From NCBI RefSeq assembly GCF_032854445.1, contig NW_027018231.1:1-53782 (forward strand): a stretch of 53,782 bases of DNA, given 5' to 3'. The first letter of the stretch is position 1, and every line of letters starts with the position of its first letter. The notes beneath the pieces were generated by a model. The model saw only the letters and a program-made list of their open reading frames with translations. It was not told the DNA's origin and did no database searches. This document shows, in pieces, positions 36,716 through 50,446 of this stretch. The translations under genes were made by a program, and so were the position numbers. The stretch comes from Liolophura sinensis. Taxonomy: Eukaryota; Mollusca; Polyplacophora; Chitonida; Chitonidae.

Positions 36716-39700
36716 ATGCAAAAGTGGAAAAACTGTTCCAGTGCTGCGTGGTAAGAGGCTAATCCGACGTATTTTGTGACCAGAAATCGAATGGTGCAAA
36801 CCGCGTTGCTCTCCGACTAATACTTTTGGCTGTAGTGACAATTGAATGATCATTTATGTCATAATCACGTGCCCAGCAACGGCTCTTACTCCATGGAAAC
36901 CAGGGAAATTTGCAATTTTTCAACAGCTGCCGATACCTGGCTCAATTCCGCATCTTTTGGCACCTTATTCATGTGGGTCTGTGGTCAGTTGTACTTTTTA
37001 CAGCAGACTGTATCAAGTACCTTGTGTTTTTCACGTACAAATGGTGTGGTTTTTCTACACGTAGATAAAGACATTGAGATTGTCTTGGACTTAGAAGTAA
37101 GACAATTGCTGGGTGAGTTAAATGGGCTGAGCCCAAAGATTTGACGTCTTCTGGGCTACCGAAGGGCACATAACTTATAGTCAAAAGTTAAATATAGTAA
37201 TGACCACTCGCGATTGTACAGAGTACAGTGTAGCCGATTTCAATTAACAAAAAGACCAGGCAAAAATGCAAAAGTGGAAAAACTGTTCCAGTGCTGCTGG
37301 TAAGAGGCTAATCCGACGTATTTTGTGACGAGAAATCGAATGGTGCAATCCGCGTTGCTCTCCGACCAATACTTTTGGCTGTAGTGACAATTGAATGATC
37401 ATTTATGTCATAATCACGTGCCCAGCAACGGCTCTTACTTCATGGAAACCAGGGAAATTTGCACGTTTTCAACAGCTTCCGATGCCTGGCCCAATTCCGC
37501 ATCTTTTATGACCTTATAAATGTGGGTCAGTGTTTAGTTGTACTTTTTACAGCAGACTGTATCAAGTACCTTGTGTTTTTTATGTACAAATGGTGTGGTT
37601 TTTCTACACGTAGATAAAGACATTGAGATTGTCTTGGACTTAGAAGTAAGGCAATTGCTGGTTGAGTTAAATGGGCTTGGCCCAAAGATTTCAGGTCTTC
37701 TGGGCTACCGAAGGGCACATAACTTATAGTCAAAAGTTGAATATAGTAATGACCAGTCGCGATTGTACAGAGTACAGTGTAGCCGATTTCAATTAACAAA
37801 AAGACCAGGTAAAAATGCAAAAGTGGAAAAACTGTTCCAGTGCTGCTGGTAAGAGGCTAATCCGACGTATTTTGTGACGAGAAATCGAATGGTGCAAACC
37901 GCGTTGCTCTCCGACTAATACTTTTGCCTGTAGTGACAATTGAATGATCATTTATGTCATATTCACGTGCCCAGCAACGGCTCTTACTCCATGGAAACCA
38001 GGGAACTTTACAATTTTTTAACAGCTGCCGATGCCTGGCTCAATTCCGCATCTTTTGGCACCTTACTGAAGTGGGTCAGTGTTCAGTTGTACTGTTTACA
38101 GCAGACTGTATCAAGTACCTTGTGTTTTTCACGTACAAATGGTGTGGTTTTTCTACACGTAGATAAAGACATTGAGATTGTCTTGCACTTAGAAGTAAGA
38201 CAATTGCTGGATGAGTTAAATGGGCTTAGCCGAAAGATTTGACATCTTCTGGGCTACCGAAGGGCACATAACTTATAGTCAAAAGTTGAATATAGTAATG
38301 ACCAGTCGCGATTGTACAGAGTACAGTGTAGCCGATTTCAATTAACAAAAAGACCTGGTAAAAATGCAAAAGTGGAAAAACTGTTCCAGTGCTGCTGGTA
38401 AGAGGCTAATCCGACGTATTTTGTGACGAGAAATCGAATGGTGCAAACCGCGTTGCTCTCCGACCAATACTTTTGGCTGTAGTGACAATTGAATGATCAT
38501 TTATGTCATAATCACGTGCCCAGCAACCTATCTTACTCCATGGAAACCAGGGATATTTGCAATTTTTCAACAGCTGCCGATGCCTGGCTCAATTCCGCAT
38601 CTTTTGGCACCTTACTGAATTGGGTCAGTGTTCAGTTGTACTTTTTACAGCAGACTGTATCAAGTACCTTGTGTTTATCACGTACAAATGGTGTGGTTTT
38701 TCTACACGTAGATGAAGACTTTGAGATTGTCTTGCACTTAGAAGTAAGGCAATTGCTGGGTGAGTTAAATGGGCTTAGCCCAAAGATTTCAGATCTTCTG
38801 GGCTACCGAAGGGCACATAACTTATAGTCAAAAGTTGAATATAGTAATGACCAGTCGCGATTGTACAGAGTACAGTGTAGCCGATTTCAATTAACAAAAA
38901 GACCAGGTAAAAATGCAAAAGTGGAAAAACTGTTCCAGTGCTGCTGGTAAGAGGCTAATCCGACGTATTTTGTGACGAGAAATCGAATGGTGCAAACCGC
39001 GTTGCTCTCCGACTAATACTTTTGCCTGTAGTGACAATTGAATGATCATTTATGTCATATTCACGTGCCCAGCAACGGCTCTTACTCCATGGAAACCAGG
39101 GAACTTTACAATTTTTTAACAGCTGCCGATGCCTGGCTCAATTCCGCATCTTTTGGCACCTTACTGAAGTGGGTCAGTGTTCAGTTGTACTGTTTACAGC
39201 AGACTGTATCAAGTACCTTGTGTTTTTCACGTACAAATGGTGTGGTTTTTCTACACGTAGATAAAGACATTGAGATTGTCTTGCACTTAGAAGTAAGACA
39301 ATTGCTGGATGAGTTAAATGGGCTTAGCCGAAAGATTTGACATCTTCTGGGCTACCGAAGGGCACATAACTTATAGTCAAAAGTTGAATATAGTAATGAC
39401 CAGTCGCGATTGTACAGAGTACAGTGTAGCCGATTTCAATTAACAAAAAGACCTGGTAAAAATGCAAAAGTGGAAAAACTGTTCCAGTGCTGCTGGTAAG
39501 AGGCTAATCCGACGTATTTTGTGACGAGAAATCGAATGGTGCAAACCGCGTTGCTCTCCGACCAATACTTTTGGCTGTAGTGACAATTGAATGATCATTT
39601 ATGTCATAATCACGTGCCCAGCAACCTATCTTACTCCATGGAAACCAGGGATATTTGCAATTTTTCAACAGCTGCCGATGCCTGGCTCAATTCCGCATCT

Positions 39701-42206
39701 TTTGGCACCTTACTGAATTGGGTCAGTGTTCAGTTGTACTTTTTACAGCAGACTGTATCAAGTACCTTGTGTTTATCACGTACAAATGGTGTGGTTTTTC
39801 TACACGTAGATGAAGACTTTGAGATTGTCTTGCACTTAGAAGTAAGGCAATTGCTGGGTGAGTTAAATGGGCTTAGCCCAAAGATTTCAGATCTTCTGGG
39901 CTACCGAAGGGCACATAACTTATAGTCAAAAGTTGAATATAGTAATGACCAGTCGCGATGGTACATACTACAGTGTAGCCGATTTCAATTAACAAAAAGA
40001 CCAGGCAAAAATGCAAAAGTGGAAAAACTGTTCCAGTGCTGCTGGTAAGAGGCTAATCCGACGTATTTTGTGACCAGAAATTGAATGGTGCAAACCGCGT
40101 TGCTCTCCGACCAATACTTTTGGCTGTAGTGACAATTGAATGATCATTTATGTCATAATCACGTGCCCAGCAACGGCTCTTACTCCATGGAAACCAGGGA
40201 AATTTGCAATTTTTCAACAGCTGCCGATACCTGGCTCAATTCCGCATCTTTTGGCACCTTATTCATGTGGGTCTGTGGTCAGTTGTACTTTTTACAGCAG
40301 ACTGTATCAAGTACCTTGTGTTTTTCACGTACAAATGGTGTGGTTTTTCTACACGTAGATAAAGACATTGAGATTGTCTTGGAATTAGAAGTAAGACAAT
40401 TGCTGGGTGAGTTAAATGGGCTGAGCCCAAAGATTTGACGTCTTCTGGGCTACCGAAGGGCACATAACTTATAGTCAAAAGTTGAATATAGTAATGACCA
40501 GTCGCGATTGTACAGAGTACAGTGTAGCCGATTTCAATTAACAAAAAGACCAGGCAAAAATGCAAAAGTGGAAAAACTGTTCCAGTGCTGCTGGTAAGAG
40601 GCTAATCCGACGTATTTTGTGACGAGAAATTGAATGGTGCAAACCGCGTTGCTCTCCGACCAATACTTTTGGCTGTAGTGACAATTGAATGATCATTTAT
40701 GTCATAATCACGAGCCCAGCAACGGATCTTACTCCATGGAAACCAGGGATATTTGCAATTTTTCAACAGCTGCCGATGCCTGGCTCAATTCCGCATCTTT
40801 TGGCACCTTACTGAAGTGGGTCAGTGTTCAGTTGTACTGTTTACAGCAGACTGTATCAAGTACCTTGTGTTTTTTATGTACAAATGGTGTGGTTTTTCTA
40901 CACGTAGATAAAGACATTGAGATTGTCTTGGACTTAGAAGTAATACAATTGCTGGGTGAGTTAAATGGGGTTAGGCCAAAGATTTGACGTCTTCTGGGCT
41001 ACCGAAGGGCATATAACTTATAGTCAAAAGTTGAATATAGTAATGACCAATCGCGATTGTACAGAGTACAGTGTAGCCGATTTCAATTAACAAAAAGACC
41101 AGGTAAAAATGCAAAAGTGGAAAAACTGTTCCAGTGCTGCTGGTAAAAGGCTAATACGACGTATTTTGTGACGAGAAATCGAATGGTGCAAACCGCGTTG
41201 CTCTCCGACCAATACTTTTGGCTGTAGCGACAATTCAATGATCATTTATGTCATAATCACGTGCCCAGCAACGGCTCTTACTCCATGGAAACCAGGGATA
41301 TTTGCAATTTTTTAACAGCTGCCGATGCCTGGCCCAATTCCGCATCTTTTGGCACCTTATAAATGTGGGTCAGTGTTTAGTTGTACTTTTTACAGCAGAC
41401 TGTATCAAGTACCTTGTGTTTTTCACGTACAAATGGTCTGGTTTTTCTACACGTAGATAAAGACATTGAGATTGTCTTGCACTTAGAAGTAAGGCAATTG
41501 CTGGGTGAGTTAAATGGGCTTAGCCCAAATATTTCTGGTCTTCTGGGCTACCGAAGGGCACTTAACATATATTCAAAAGTTGAATATAGTAATGACCAGT
41601 CGCGATGGTACATAGTACAGTGTAGCCGATTTCAATTAACAAAAAGACCAGGCAAAAATGCAAAATTGGAAAAATTGTTCCAGTGCTGCTGGTAAGAGGC
41701 TAATCCGACGTATTTTGTGACGACAAATCGAATGGTGCAAACCGCGTTGCTCTCCGACCAATACCTTTGCCTGTAGTGACAATTGAATGATCATTTATGT
41801 CATAATCACGTGCCCAGCAACGGCTCTTACTCCATGGAAACCAGGGAACTTTACAATTTTTTAACAGCTGCCGATGCCTGGCTCAATTCCGCATCTTTTG
41901 GCACCTTACTGAAGTGGGTCAGTGTTCAGTTGTACTGTTTACAGCAGACTGTATCAAGTACCTTGTGTTTTTCACGTACAAATGGTGTGGTTTTTCTACA
42001 CGTAGATAAAGAAATTGAGATTGTCTTGCACTTAGAAGTAAGACAATTGCTGGGTGAGTTAAATGGGCTGAGCCCAAAGATTTCAGATCTTCTGGGCTAC
42101 CGAAGGGCACATAACTTATAGTCAAAAGTTGAATATAGTAATGACCAGTCGCGATTGTACAGAGTACAGTGTAGCCGATTTCAATTAACAAAAAGACCAG
42201 GCAAAA
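36716..42206 (+). repeat. Ten-unit higher-order repeat, first copy (units 68-77)
   Basis: Length 5491 bp. Units 68-71 match units 61-64 and 78-81. Units 70-71 are then repeated as 72-73 (37815-38912 and 38913-40010), with no difference I can see until the last ~60 bp. Units 73-77 match 81-85 at an offset of 4393 bp. Markers in units 74-77 are GTGACCAGAAATTG, CACGAGCCC with ACGGATC, GGTAAAAGGCTAATACG with CACTTAACATATATTC, and CAATACCTTTGCC with AAAGAAATTGAG. Confidence 0.9.
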
Positions 42207-45200
42207 ATGCAAAAGTGGAAAAACTGTTCCAGTGCTGCGTGGTAAGAGGCTAATCCGACGTATTTTGTGACCAGAAATCGAATGGTGCAAACCGCGTTGC
42301 TCTCCGACTAATACTTTTGGCTGTAGTGACAATTGAATGATCATTTATGTCATAATCACGTGCCCAGCAACGGCTCTTACTCCATGGAAACCAGGGAAAT
42401 TTGCAATTTTTCAACAGCTGCCGATACCTGGCTCAATTCCGCATCTTTTGGCACCTTATTCATGTGGGTCTGTGGTCAGTTGTACTTTTTACAGCAGACT
42501 GTATCAAGTACCTTGTGTTTTTCACGTACAAATGGTGTGGTTTTTCTACACGTAGATAAAGACATTGAGATTGTCTTGGACTTAGAAGTAAGACAATTGC
42601 TGGGTGAGTTAAATGGGCTGAGCCCAAAGATTTGACGTCTTCTGGGCTACCGAAGGGCACATAACTTATAGTCAAAAGTTAAATATAGTAATGACCACTC
42701 GCGATTGTACAGAGTACAGTGTAGCCGATTTCAATTAACAAAAAGACCAGGCAAAAATGCAAAAGTGGAAAAACTGTTCCAGTGCTGCTGGTAAGAGGCT
42801 AATCCGACGTATTTTGTGACGAGAAATCGAATGGTGCAATCCGCGTTGCTCTCCGACCAATACTTTTGGCTGTAGTGACAATTGAATGATCATTTATGTC
42901 ATAATCACGTGCCCAGCAACGGCTCTTACTTCATGGAAACCAGGGAAATTTGCACGTTTTCAACAGCTTCCGATGCCTGGCCCAATTCCGCATCTTTTAT
43001 GACCTTATAAATGTGGGTCAGTGTTTAGTTGTACTTTTTACAGCAGACTGTATCAAGTACCTTGTGTTTTTTATGTACAAATGGTGTGGTTTTTCTACAC
43101 GTAGATAAAGACATTGAGATTGTCTTGGACTTAGAAGTAAGGCAATTGCTGGTTGAGTTAAATGGGCTTGGCCCAAAGATTTCAGGTCTTCTGGGCTACC
43201 GAAGGGCACATAACTTATAGTCAAAAGTTGAATATAGTAATGACCAGTCGCGATTGTACAGAGTACAGTGTAGCCGATTTCAATTAACAAAAAGACCAGG
43301 TAAAAATGCAAAAGTGGAAAAACTGTTCCAGTGCTGCTGGTAAGAGGCTAATCCGACGTATTTTGTGACGAGAAATCGAATGGTGCAAACCGCGTTGCTC
43401 TCCGACTAATACTTTTGCCTGTAGTGACAATTGAATGATCATTTATGTCATATTCACGTGCCCAGCAACGGCTCTTACTCCATGGAAACCAGGGAACTTT
43501 ACAATTTTTTAACAGCTGCCGATGCCTGGCTCAATTCCGCATCTTTTGGCACCTTACTGAAGTGGGTCAGTGTTCAGTTGTACTGTTTACAGCAGACTGT
43601 ATCAAGTACCTTGTGTTTTTCACGTACAAATGGTGTGGTTTTTCTACACGTAGATAAAGACATTGAGATTGTCTTGCACTTAGAAGTAAGACAATTGCTG
43701 GATGAGTTAAATGGGCTTAGCCGAAAGATTTGACATCTTCTGGGCTACCGAAGGGCACATAACTTATAGTCAAAAGTTGAATATAGTAATGACCAGTCGC
43801 GATTGTACAGAGTACAGTGTAGCCGATTTCAATTAACAAAAAGACCTGGTAAAAATGCAAAAGTGGAAAAACTGTTCCAGTGCTGCTGGTAAGAGGCTAA
43901 TCCGACGTATTTTGTGACGAGAAATCGAATGGTGCAAACCGCGTTGCTCTCCGACCAATACTTTTGGCTGTAGTGACAATTGAATGATCATTTATGTCAT
44001 AATCACGTGCCCAGCAACCTATCTTACTCCATGGAAACCAGGGATATTTGCAATTTTTCAACAGCTGCCGATGCCTGGCTCAATTCCGCATCTTTTGGCA
44101 CCTTACTGAATTGGGTCAGTGTTCAGTTGTACTTTTTACAGCAGACTGTATCAAGTACCTTGTGTTTATCACGTACAAATGGTGTGGTTTTTCTACACGT
44201 AGATGAAGACTTTGAGATTGTCTTGCACTTAGAAGTAAGGCAATTGCTGGGTGAGTTAAATGGGCTTAGCCCAAAGATTTCAGATCTTCTGGGCTACCGA
44301 AGGGCACATAACTTATAGTCAAAAGTTGAATATAGTAATGACCAGTCGCGATGGTACATACTACAGTGTAGCCGATTTCAATTAACAAAAAGACCAGGCA
44401 AAAATGCAAAAGTGGAAAAACTGTTCCAGTGCTGCTGGTAAGAGGCTAATCCGACGTATTTTGTGACCAGAAATTGAATGGTGCAAACCGCGTTGCTCTC
44501 CGACCAATACTTTTGGCTGTAGTGACAATTGAATGATCATTTATGTCATAATCACGTGCCCAGCAACGGCTCTTACTCCATGGAAACCAGGGAAATTTGC
44601 AATTTTTCAACAGCTGCCGATACCTGGCTCAATTCCGCATCTTTTGGCACCTTATTCATGTGGGTCTGTGGTCAGTTGTACTTTTTACAGCAGACTGTAT
44701 CAAGTACCTTGTGTTTTTCACGTACAAATGGTGTGGTTTTTCTACACGTAGATAAAGACATTGAGATTGTCTTGCACTTAGAAGTAAGGCAATTGCTGGG
44801 TGAGTTAAATGGGCTTAGCCGAAAGATTTGACGTCTTCTGGGCTACCGAAGGGCACATAACTTATAGTCAAAAGTTGAATATAGTAATGACCAGTCGCGA
44901 TTGTACAGAGTACAGTGTAGCCGATTTCAATTAACAAAAAGACCAGGCAAAAATGCAAAAGTGGAAAAACTGTTCCAGTGCTGCTGGTAAGAGGCTAATC
45001 CGACGTATTTTGTGACGACAAATTGAATGGTGCAAACCGCGTTGCTCTCCGACCAATACTTTTGGCTGTAGTGACAATTGAATGATCATTTATGTCATAA
45101 TCACGAGCCCAGCAACGGATCTTACTCCATGGAAACCAGGGATATTTGCAATTTTTCAACAGCTGCCGATGCCTGGCTCAATTCCGCATCTTTTGGCACC

Positions 45201-46599
45201 TTACTGAAGTGGGTCAGTGTTCAGTTGTACTGTTTACAGCAGACTGTATCAAGTACCTTGTGTTTTTTATGTACAAATGGTGTGGTTTTTCTACACGTAG
45301 ATAAAGACATTGAGATTGTCTTGGACTTAGAAGTAATACAATTGCTGGGTGAGTTAAATGGGGTTAGGCCAAAGATTTGACGTCTTCTGGGCTACCGAAG
45401 GGCATATAACTTATAGTCAAAAGTTGAATATAGTAATGACCAATCGCGATTGTACAGAGTACAGTGTAGCCGATTTCAATTAACAAAAAGACCAGGTAAA
45501 AATGCAAAAGTGGAAAAACTGTTCCAGTGCTGCTGGTAAAAGGCTAATCCGACGTATTTTGTGACGAGAAATCGAATGGTGCAAACCGCGTTGCTCTCCG
45601 ACCAATACTTTTGGCTGTAGCGACAATTCAATGATCATTTATGTCATAATCACGTGCCCAGCAACGGCTCTTACTCCATGGAAACCAGGGATATTTGCAA
45701 TTTTTTAACAGCTGCCGATGCCTGGCCCAATTCCGCATCTTTTGGCACCTTATAAATGTGGGTCAGTGTTTAGTTGTACTTTTTACAGCAGACTGTATCA
45801 AGTACCTTGTGTTTTTCACGTACAAATGGTCTGGTTTTTCTACACGTAGATAAAGACATTGAGATTGTCTTGCACTTAGAAGTAAGGCAATTGCTGGGTG
45901 AGTTAAATGGGCTTAGCCCAAATATTTCTGGTCTTCTGGGCTACCGAAGGGCACATAACATATATTCAAAAGTTGAATATAGTAATGACCAGTCGCGATG
46001 GTACATAGTACAGTGTAGCCGATTTCAATTAACAAAAAGACCAGGCAAAAATGCAAAATTGGAAAAATTGTTCCAGTGCTGCTGGTAAGAGGCTAATCCG
46101 ACGTATTTTGTGACGACAAATCGAATGGTGCAAACCGCGTTGCTCTCCGACCAATACCTTTGCCTGTAGTGACAATTGAATGATCATTTATGTCATAATC
46201 ACGTGCCCAGCAACGGCTCTTACTCCATGGAAACCAGGGAACTTTACAATTTTTTAACAGCTGCCGATGCCTGGCTCAATTCCGCATCTTTTGGCACCTT
46301 ACTGAAGTGGGTCAGTGTTCAGTTGTACTGTTTACAGCAGACTGTATCAAGTACCTTGTGTTTTTCACGTACAAATGGTGTGGTTTTTCTACACGTAGAT
46401 AAAGAAATTGAGATTGTCTTGCACTTAGAAGTAAGACAATTGCTGGGTGAGTTAAATGGGCTTAGCCGAAAGATTTGACATCTTCTGGGCTAGCGAAGGG
46501 CACATAACTTATAGTCAAAAGTTGAATATAGTAATGACCAGTCGCGATTGTACAGAGTACAGTGTAGCCGATTTCAATTAACAAAAAGACCAGGTAAAA
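42207..46599 (+). repeat. Ten-unit higher-order repeat, second copy shortened to eight units (units 78-85)
   Basis: Length 4393 bp, directly adjoining the first copy. It is the first copy minus one 1098-bp step: 78-79 equal 68-69, 80 equals 70/72, 81 equals 73, and 82-85 equal 74-77. The few differences include GCACTTAG...GCCGAAAG in unit 82, GACGACAAATTG in unit 83, CTAATCCGACG in unit 84, CACATAACATATATTC in unit 84, and GCCGAAAGATTTGACATC with CTAGCGAAGG in unit 85. This is the youngest large duplication in the window. Confidence 0.9.
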
Positions 46600-48248
46600 A
46601 TGCAAAAGTGGAAAAACTGTTCCAGTGCTGCGTGGTAAGAGGCTAATCCGACGTATTTTGTGACGAGAAATCGAATGGTGCAAACCGCGTTGCTCTCCGA
46701 CTAATACTTTTGGCTGTAGCGACAATTGAATGATCATTGATGTCATAATCACGTGCCCAGCAACGGCTCTTACTCCATGGAAACCAGGGAAATTTACAAT
46801 TTTTCAACAGCTGCCGATGCCTGGCTCAATTCCGCATCTTTTGGCACCTTACTGAAGTGGGTCAGTGTTCAGTTGTACTTTTTACAGCAGACTGTATCAA
46901 GTACCTTGTGTTTTTTATGTGCAAATGGTGTGGTTTTTCTACACGTTGATAAAGACATTGAGATTGTCTTGCACTTAGAAGTAAGGCAATTGCTGGGTGA
47001 GTTAAATGGGCTTAGCCCAAATATTTCAGGTCTTCTGGGCTACCGAAGGGCACATAACTTATAGTCAAAAGTTGAATATAGTAATGACCAGTCGCGATTG
47101 TACAGAGTACAGTGTAGCCGATTTCAATTAACAAAAAGACCAGGTAAAAATGCAAAAGAGGAAAAACTGTTCCAGTGCTGCTGGTAAGAGGCTAATCCGA
47201 TGTATTTTGTGACGAGAAATCGAATGGTGCAAACTGCGTTGCTCTCCGACCAATACTTTTGGCTGTAGTGACAATTGAAATGATCATTTATGTCATAATC
47301 ACGTGCCCAGCAACGGCTCTTACTGCATGGAAACCAGGGAAATTTGCAATTTTTCAACAGCTGCCGATGCCTGGCTCAATTCCGCATCTTTTAGCACCTT
47401 ACTAAAGTGGGTCAGTGTTCAGTTGTACTTTTTACAGCAGACTATATCAAGTACCTTGTGTTTTTCACGTACAAATGGTCTGGTTTTTCTACACGTAGAT
47501 AAAGACATTGAGATTGTCTTGCACTTAGAAGTAAGACAATTGCTGGGTGAGTTAAATTGGCTTAGCCGAAAGATTTGACGTCTTCTGGGCTACCGAAGGG
47601 CACATAACTTATAGTCAAAAGTTGAATATAGTAATGACCAGTCGCGATTGTACAGAGTACAGTGTAGCCGATTTCAATTAACAAAAAGACCAGGTAAAAA
47701 TGCAAAAGTGGAAAAACTGTTCCAGTGCTGCGTGGTAAGAGGCTAATCCGACGTATTTTGTGACGAGAAATCGAATGGTGCAAACCGCGTTGCTCTCCGA
47801 CTAATACTTTTGGCTGTAGCGACAATTGAGTGATCATTGATGTCATAATCACGTGCCCAGCAACGGCTCTTACTCCATGGAAACCAGGGAAATTTACAAT
47901 TTTTCAACAGCTGCCGATGCCTGGCTCAATTCCGCATCTTTTGGCACCTTACTGAAGTGGGTCAGTGTTCAGTTGTACTTTTTACAGCAGACTGTATCAA
48001 GTACCTTGTGTTTTTTATGTGCAAATGGTGTGGTTTTTCTACACGTTGATAAAGACATTGAGATTGTCTTGCACTTAGAAGTAAAGCAATTGCTGGGTGA
48101 GTAAATGGGCTTAGCCCAAATATTTCAGGTCTTCTGGGCTACCGAAGGGCACATAACTTATAGTCAAAAGTTGAATATAGTAATGACCAGTCGCGATTGT
48201 ACAGAGTACAGTGTAGCCGATTTCAATTAACAAAAAGACCAGGCAAAA
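46600..48248 (+). repeat. Units 86-88, partly duplicated at units 93-94
   Basis: Units 86 and 88 are sister copies, both with GCTGCGTGG, TTATGTGCAAATGG and CACGTTGATAAAG. Unit 87 has AAAAGAGGAAAAAC, CCGATGTATT, TACTGCATGG and TACTAAAGTGGG, all shared with unit 94, plus a private extra A (TTGAAATGATC). Unit 88 has TTGAGTGATC and GTAAAGCAATTG, shared with unit 93, and lacks one T in GGTGAGTAAATGG. Confidence 0.85.
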
Positions 48249-49348
48249 ATGCAAAATTGGAAAAACTGTTCCAGTGCTGCTGGTAAGAGGCTAATCCGAC
48301 GTATTTTGTGACGACAAATCGAATGGTGCAACTGCGTTGCTCTCCGACCAATACTTTTGGCTGTAGTGACAATTGAATGATCATTTATGTCATAATCACG
48401 TGCCCAGCAACGGCTCTTACTGCATGGAAACCAGGGAAATTTGCCAATTTTTCAACAGCTGCCGATGCCTGGCTCAATTCCGCATCTTTTGGCACCTTAC
48501 TGAAGTGGGTCAGTGTTCAGTTGTACTTTTTACAGCAGACTATATCAAGTACCTTGTGTTTTTCACGTACATATGGTGTGTTTTTCTACACGTAGATAAA
48601 GACATTGAGATTGTCTTGCACTTAGAAGTAAGGCAATTGCTGGGTGAGTTAAATGGGCTTAGGCCCAAAGATTTGACGTCTTCTGGGCTACCGAAGGGCA
48701 CATAACTTATAGTCAAAAGTTGAATATAGTAATGACCAGTCGCGATTGTACAGAGTACAGTGTAGCCGATTTCAATTAACAAAAAGACAAGGTAAAAATG
48801 CAAAAGTGGAAAAACTGTTCCAGTGCTGCTGGTAAGAGGCTAATCCGACGTATTTTTGTGACGAGAAATCGAATGGTGCAAACCGCGTTGCTCCTCCGAC
48901 CAATACTTTTGGCTGTAGTGACAATTGAATGATCATTTATGTCATAATCACGTGCCCAGCAACGGCTCTTACTCCATTGAAACCAGGGAAATTTGCAATT
49001 TTTCAACAGCTGCCGATACCTGGCTCAATTCGGCATCTTTTGGCACCTTACTGAAGTGGGTCAGTGTTCAGTTGTACTTTTTACAGCAGACTGTATCAAG
49101 TACCTTGTGTTTTTTATGTACAAATGGTCTGGTTTTTCTACACGTAGATAAAGACTTTGAGATTGTCTTGGACTTAGAAATAAGACAATTGCTGGGTGAG
49201 TTAAATGGGCTTGGCCCAAAGATTTCAGGGCTTCTGGGCTACCGAAGGGCACAAAACATATAGTCAAAAGTTGAATATAGTAATGACCAGTCGCGATGGT
49301 ACATAGTACAGTGTAGCCGATTTCAATTAACAAAAAGACCAGGCAAAA
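48249..49348 (+). repeat. Units 89-90, rich in single-base indels
   Basis: Unit 89 keeps 549 bp although it has four compensating one-base changes: GCAACTGCG (loss), TTGCCAATTTTTC (gain), GTGTGTTTTTC (loss) and TTAGGCCCAAAG (gain). Unit 90 is 551 bp with gains in GTATTTTTGTGACG and GCTCCTCCGACC. Unit 89 is otherwise the sister of unit 98 (TGCATGG, ACATATGGTG). Unit 90 is related to units 2, 15 and 18 (CACAAAACATATAG). Most indels are in short runs, which suggests sequencing error as much as biology. Confidence 0.8.
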
Positions 49349-50446
49349 ATGCAAAATTGGAAAAATTGTTCCAGTGCTGCTGGTAAGAGGCTAATCCGAC
49401 GTATTTTGTGACGAGAAATCGAATGGTGCATACCGCGTTGCTCTCCGACCAATACTTTTGCCTGTAGTGACAGTTGAATGATCATTTATGTCATAATCAC
49501 GTGCACAGCAACGGCTCTTACTCCATGGAAACCAGGGAAATTTGCAATTTTTCAACAGCTACCGATACCTGGCTCAATTCCGCATCTTTTGGCACCTTAT
49601 TCATGTGGGTCTGTGGTCAGTTGTACTTTTTACAGCAGACTGTTTCAAGTACCTTGTGTTTTTTATGTACAAATGGTCTGGTTTTTCTACACGTAGATAA
49701 AGACATTGAGATTGTCTTGGACTTAGAAGTAAGACAATTGCTGGGTGAGTTAAATGGGCTTAGCCGAAAGATTTGACGTCTTCTGGGCTACCGAAGGGCA
49801 CATAACTTATAGTCAAAAGTTGAATATAGTAATGACCAGTCGCGATTGTACAGAGTACAGTGTAGCCGATTTCAATTAACAAAAAGACCAGGTAAAAATG
49901 CAAAAGTGGAAAAACTGTTCCAGTGCTGCTGGTAAGAGGCTAATCCGACGTATTTTGTGACGAGAAATCGAATGGTGCAAACCGCGTTGCTCTCCGACCA
50001 ATAATTTTGGCTGTAGTGACAATTGAATGATCATTTATGTCATAATCACGTGCCCAGCAACGGCTCTTACTCCATGGAAACCAGGGAAATTTGCAATTTT
50101 TCAACAGCTACCGATGCCTGGCTCAATTCCGCATCTTTTAGTACCTTTTTGTTGTGGGTCAGTGTTCAGTTGTACTTTTTACAGCAGACTATATCAAGTA
50201 CCTTGTGTTTTTCACGTACAAATGGTCTGGTTTTTCTACACGTAGATAAAGACATTGAGATTGTCTTGCACTTAGAAGTAAGGCAATTGCTGGGTGAGTT
50301 AAATTGGCTTGGCCCAAAGATTTCAGGTCTTCTGGGCTACCGAAGGGCACATAACTTATAGTCAAAAGTTGAATATAGTAATGACCAGTCGCGATTGTAC
50401 AGAGTACAGTGTAGCCGATTTCAATTAACAAAAAGACCAGGTAAAA
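49349..50446 (+). repeat. Units 91-92, C-type followed by D-type
   Basis: Unit 91 carries GTGGGTCTGTGGTCAG and TTTTGCCTGTAGTGACAG and resembles unit 16, which also follows a unit 2-like unit. Unit 92 carries CAATAATTTTGG, CAGCTACCGATG and TTTTTGTTGTGGG, as in unit 59, and AAATTGGCTTGGCCC. Confidence 0.82.
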
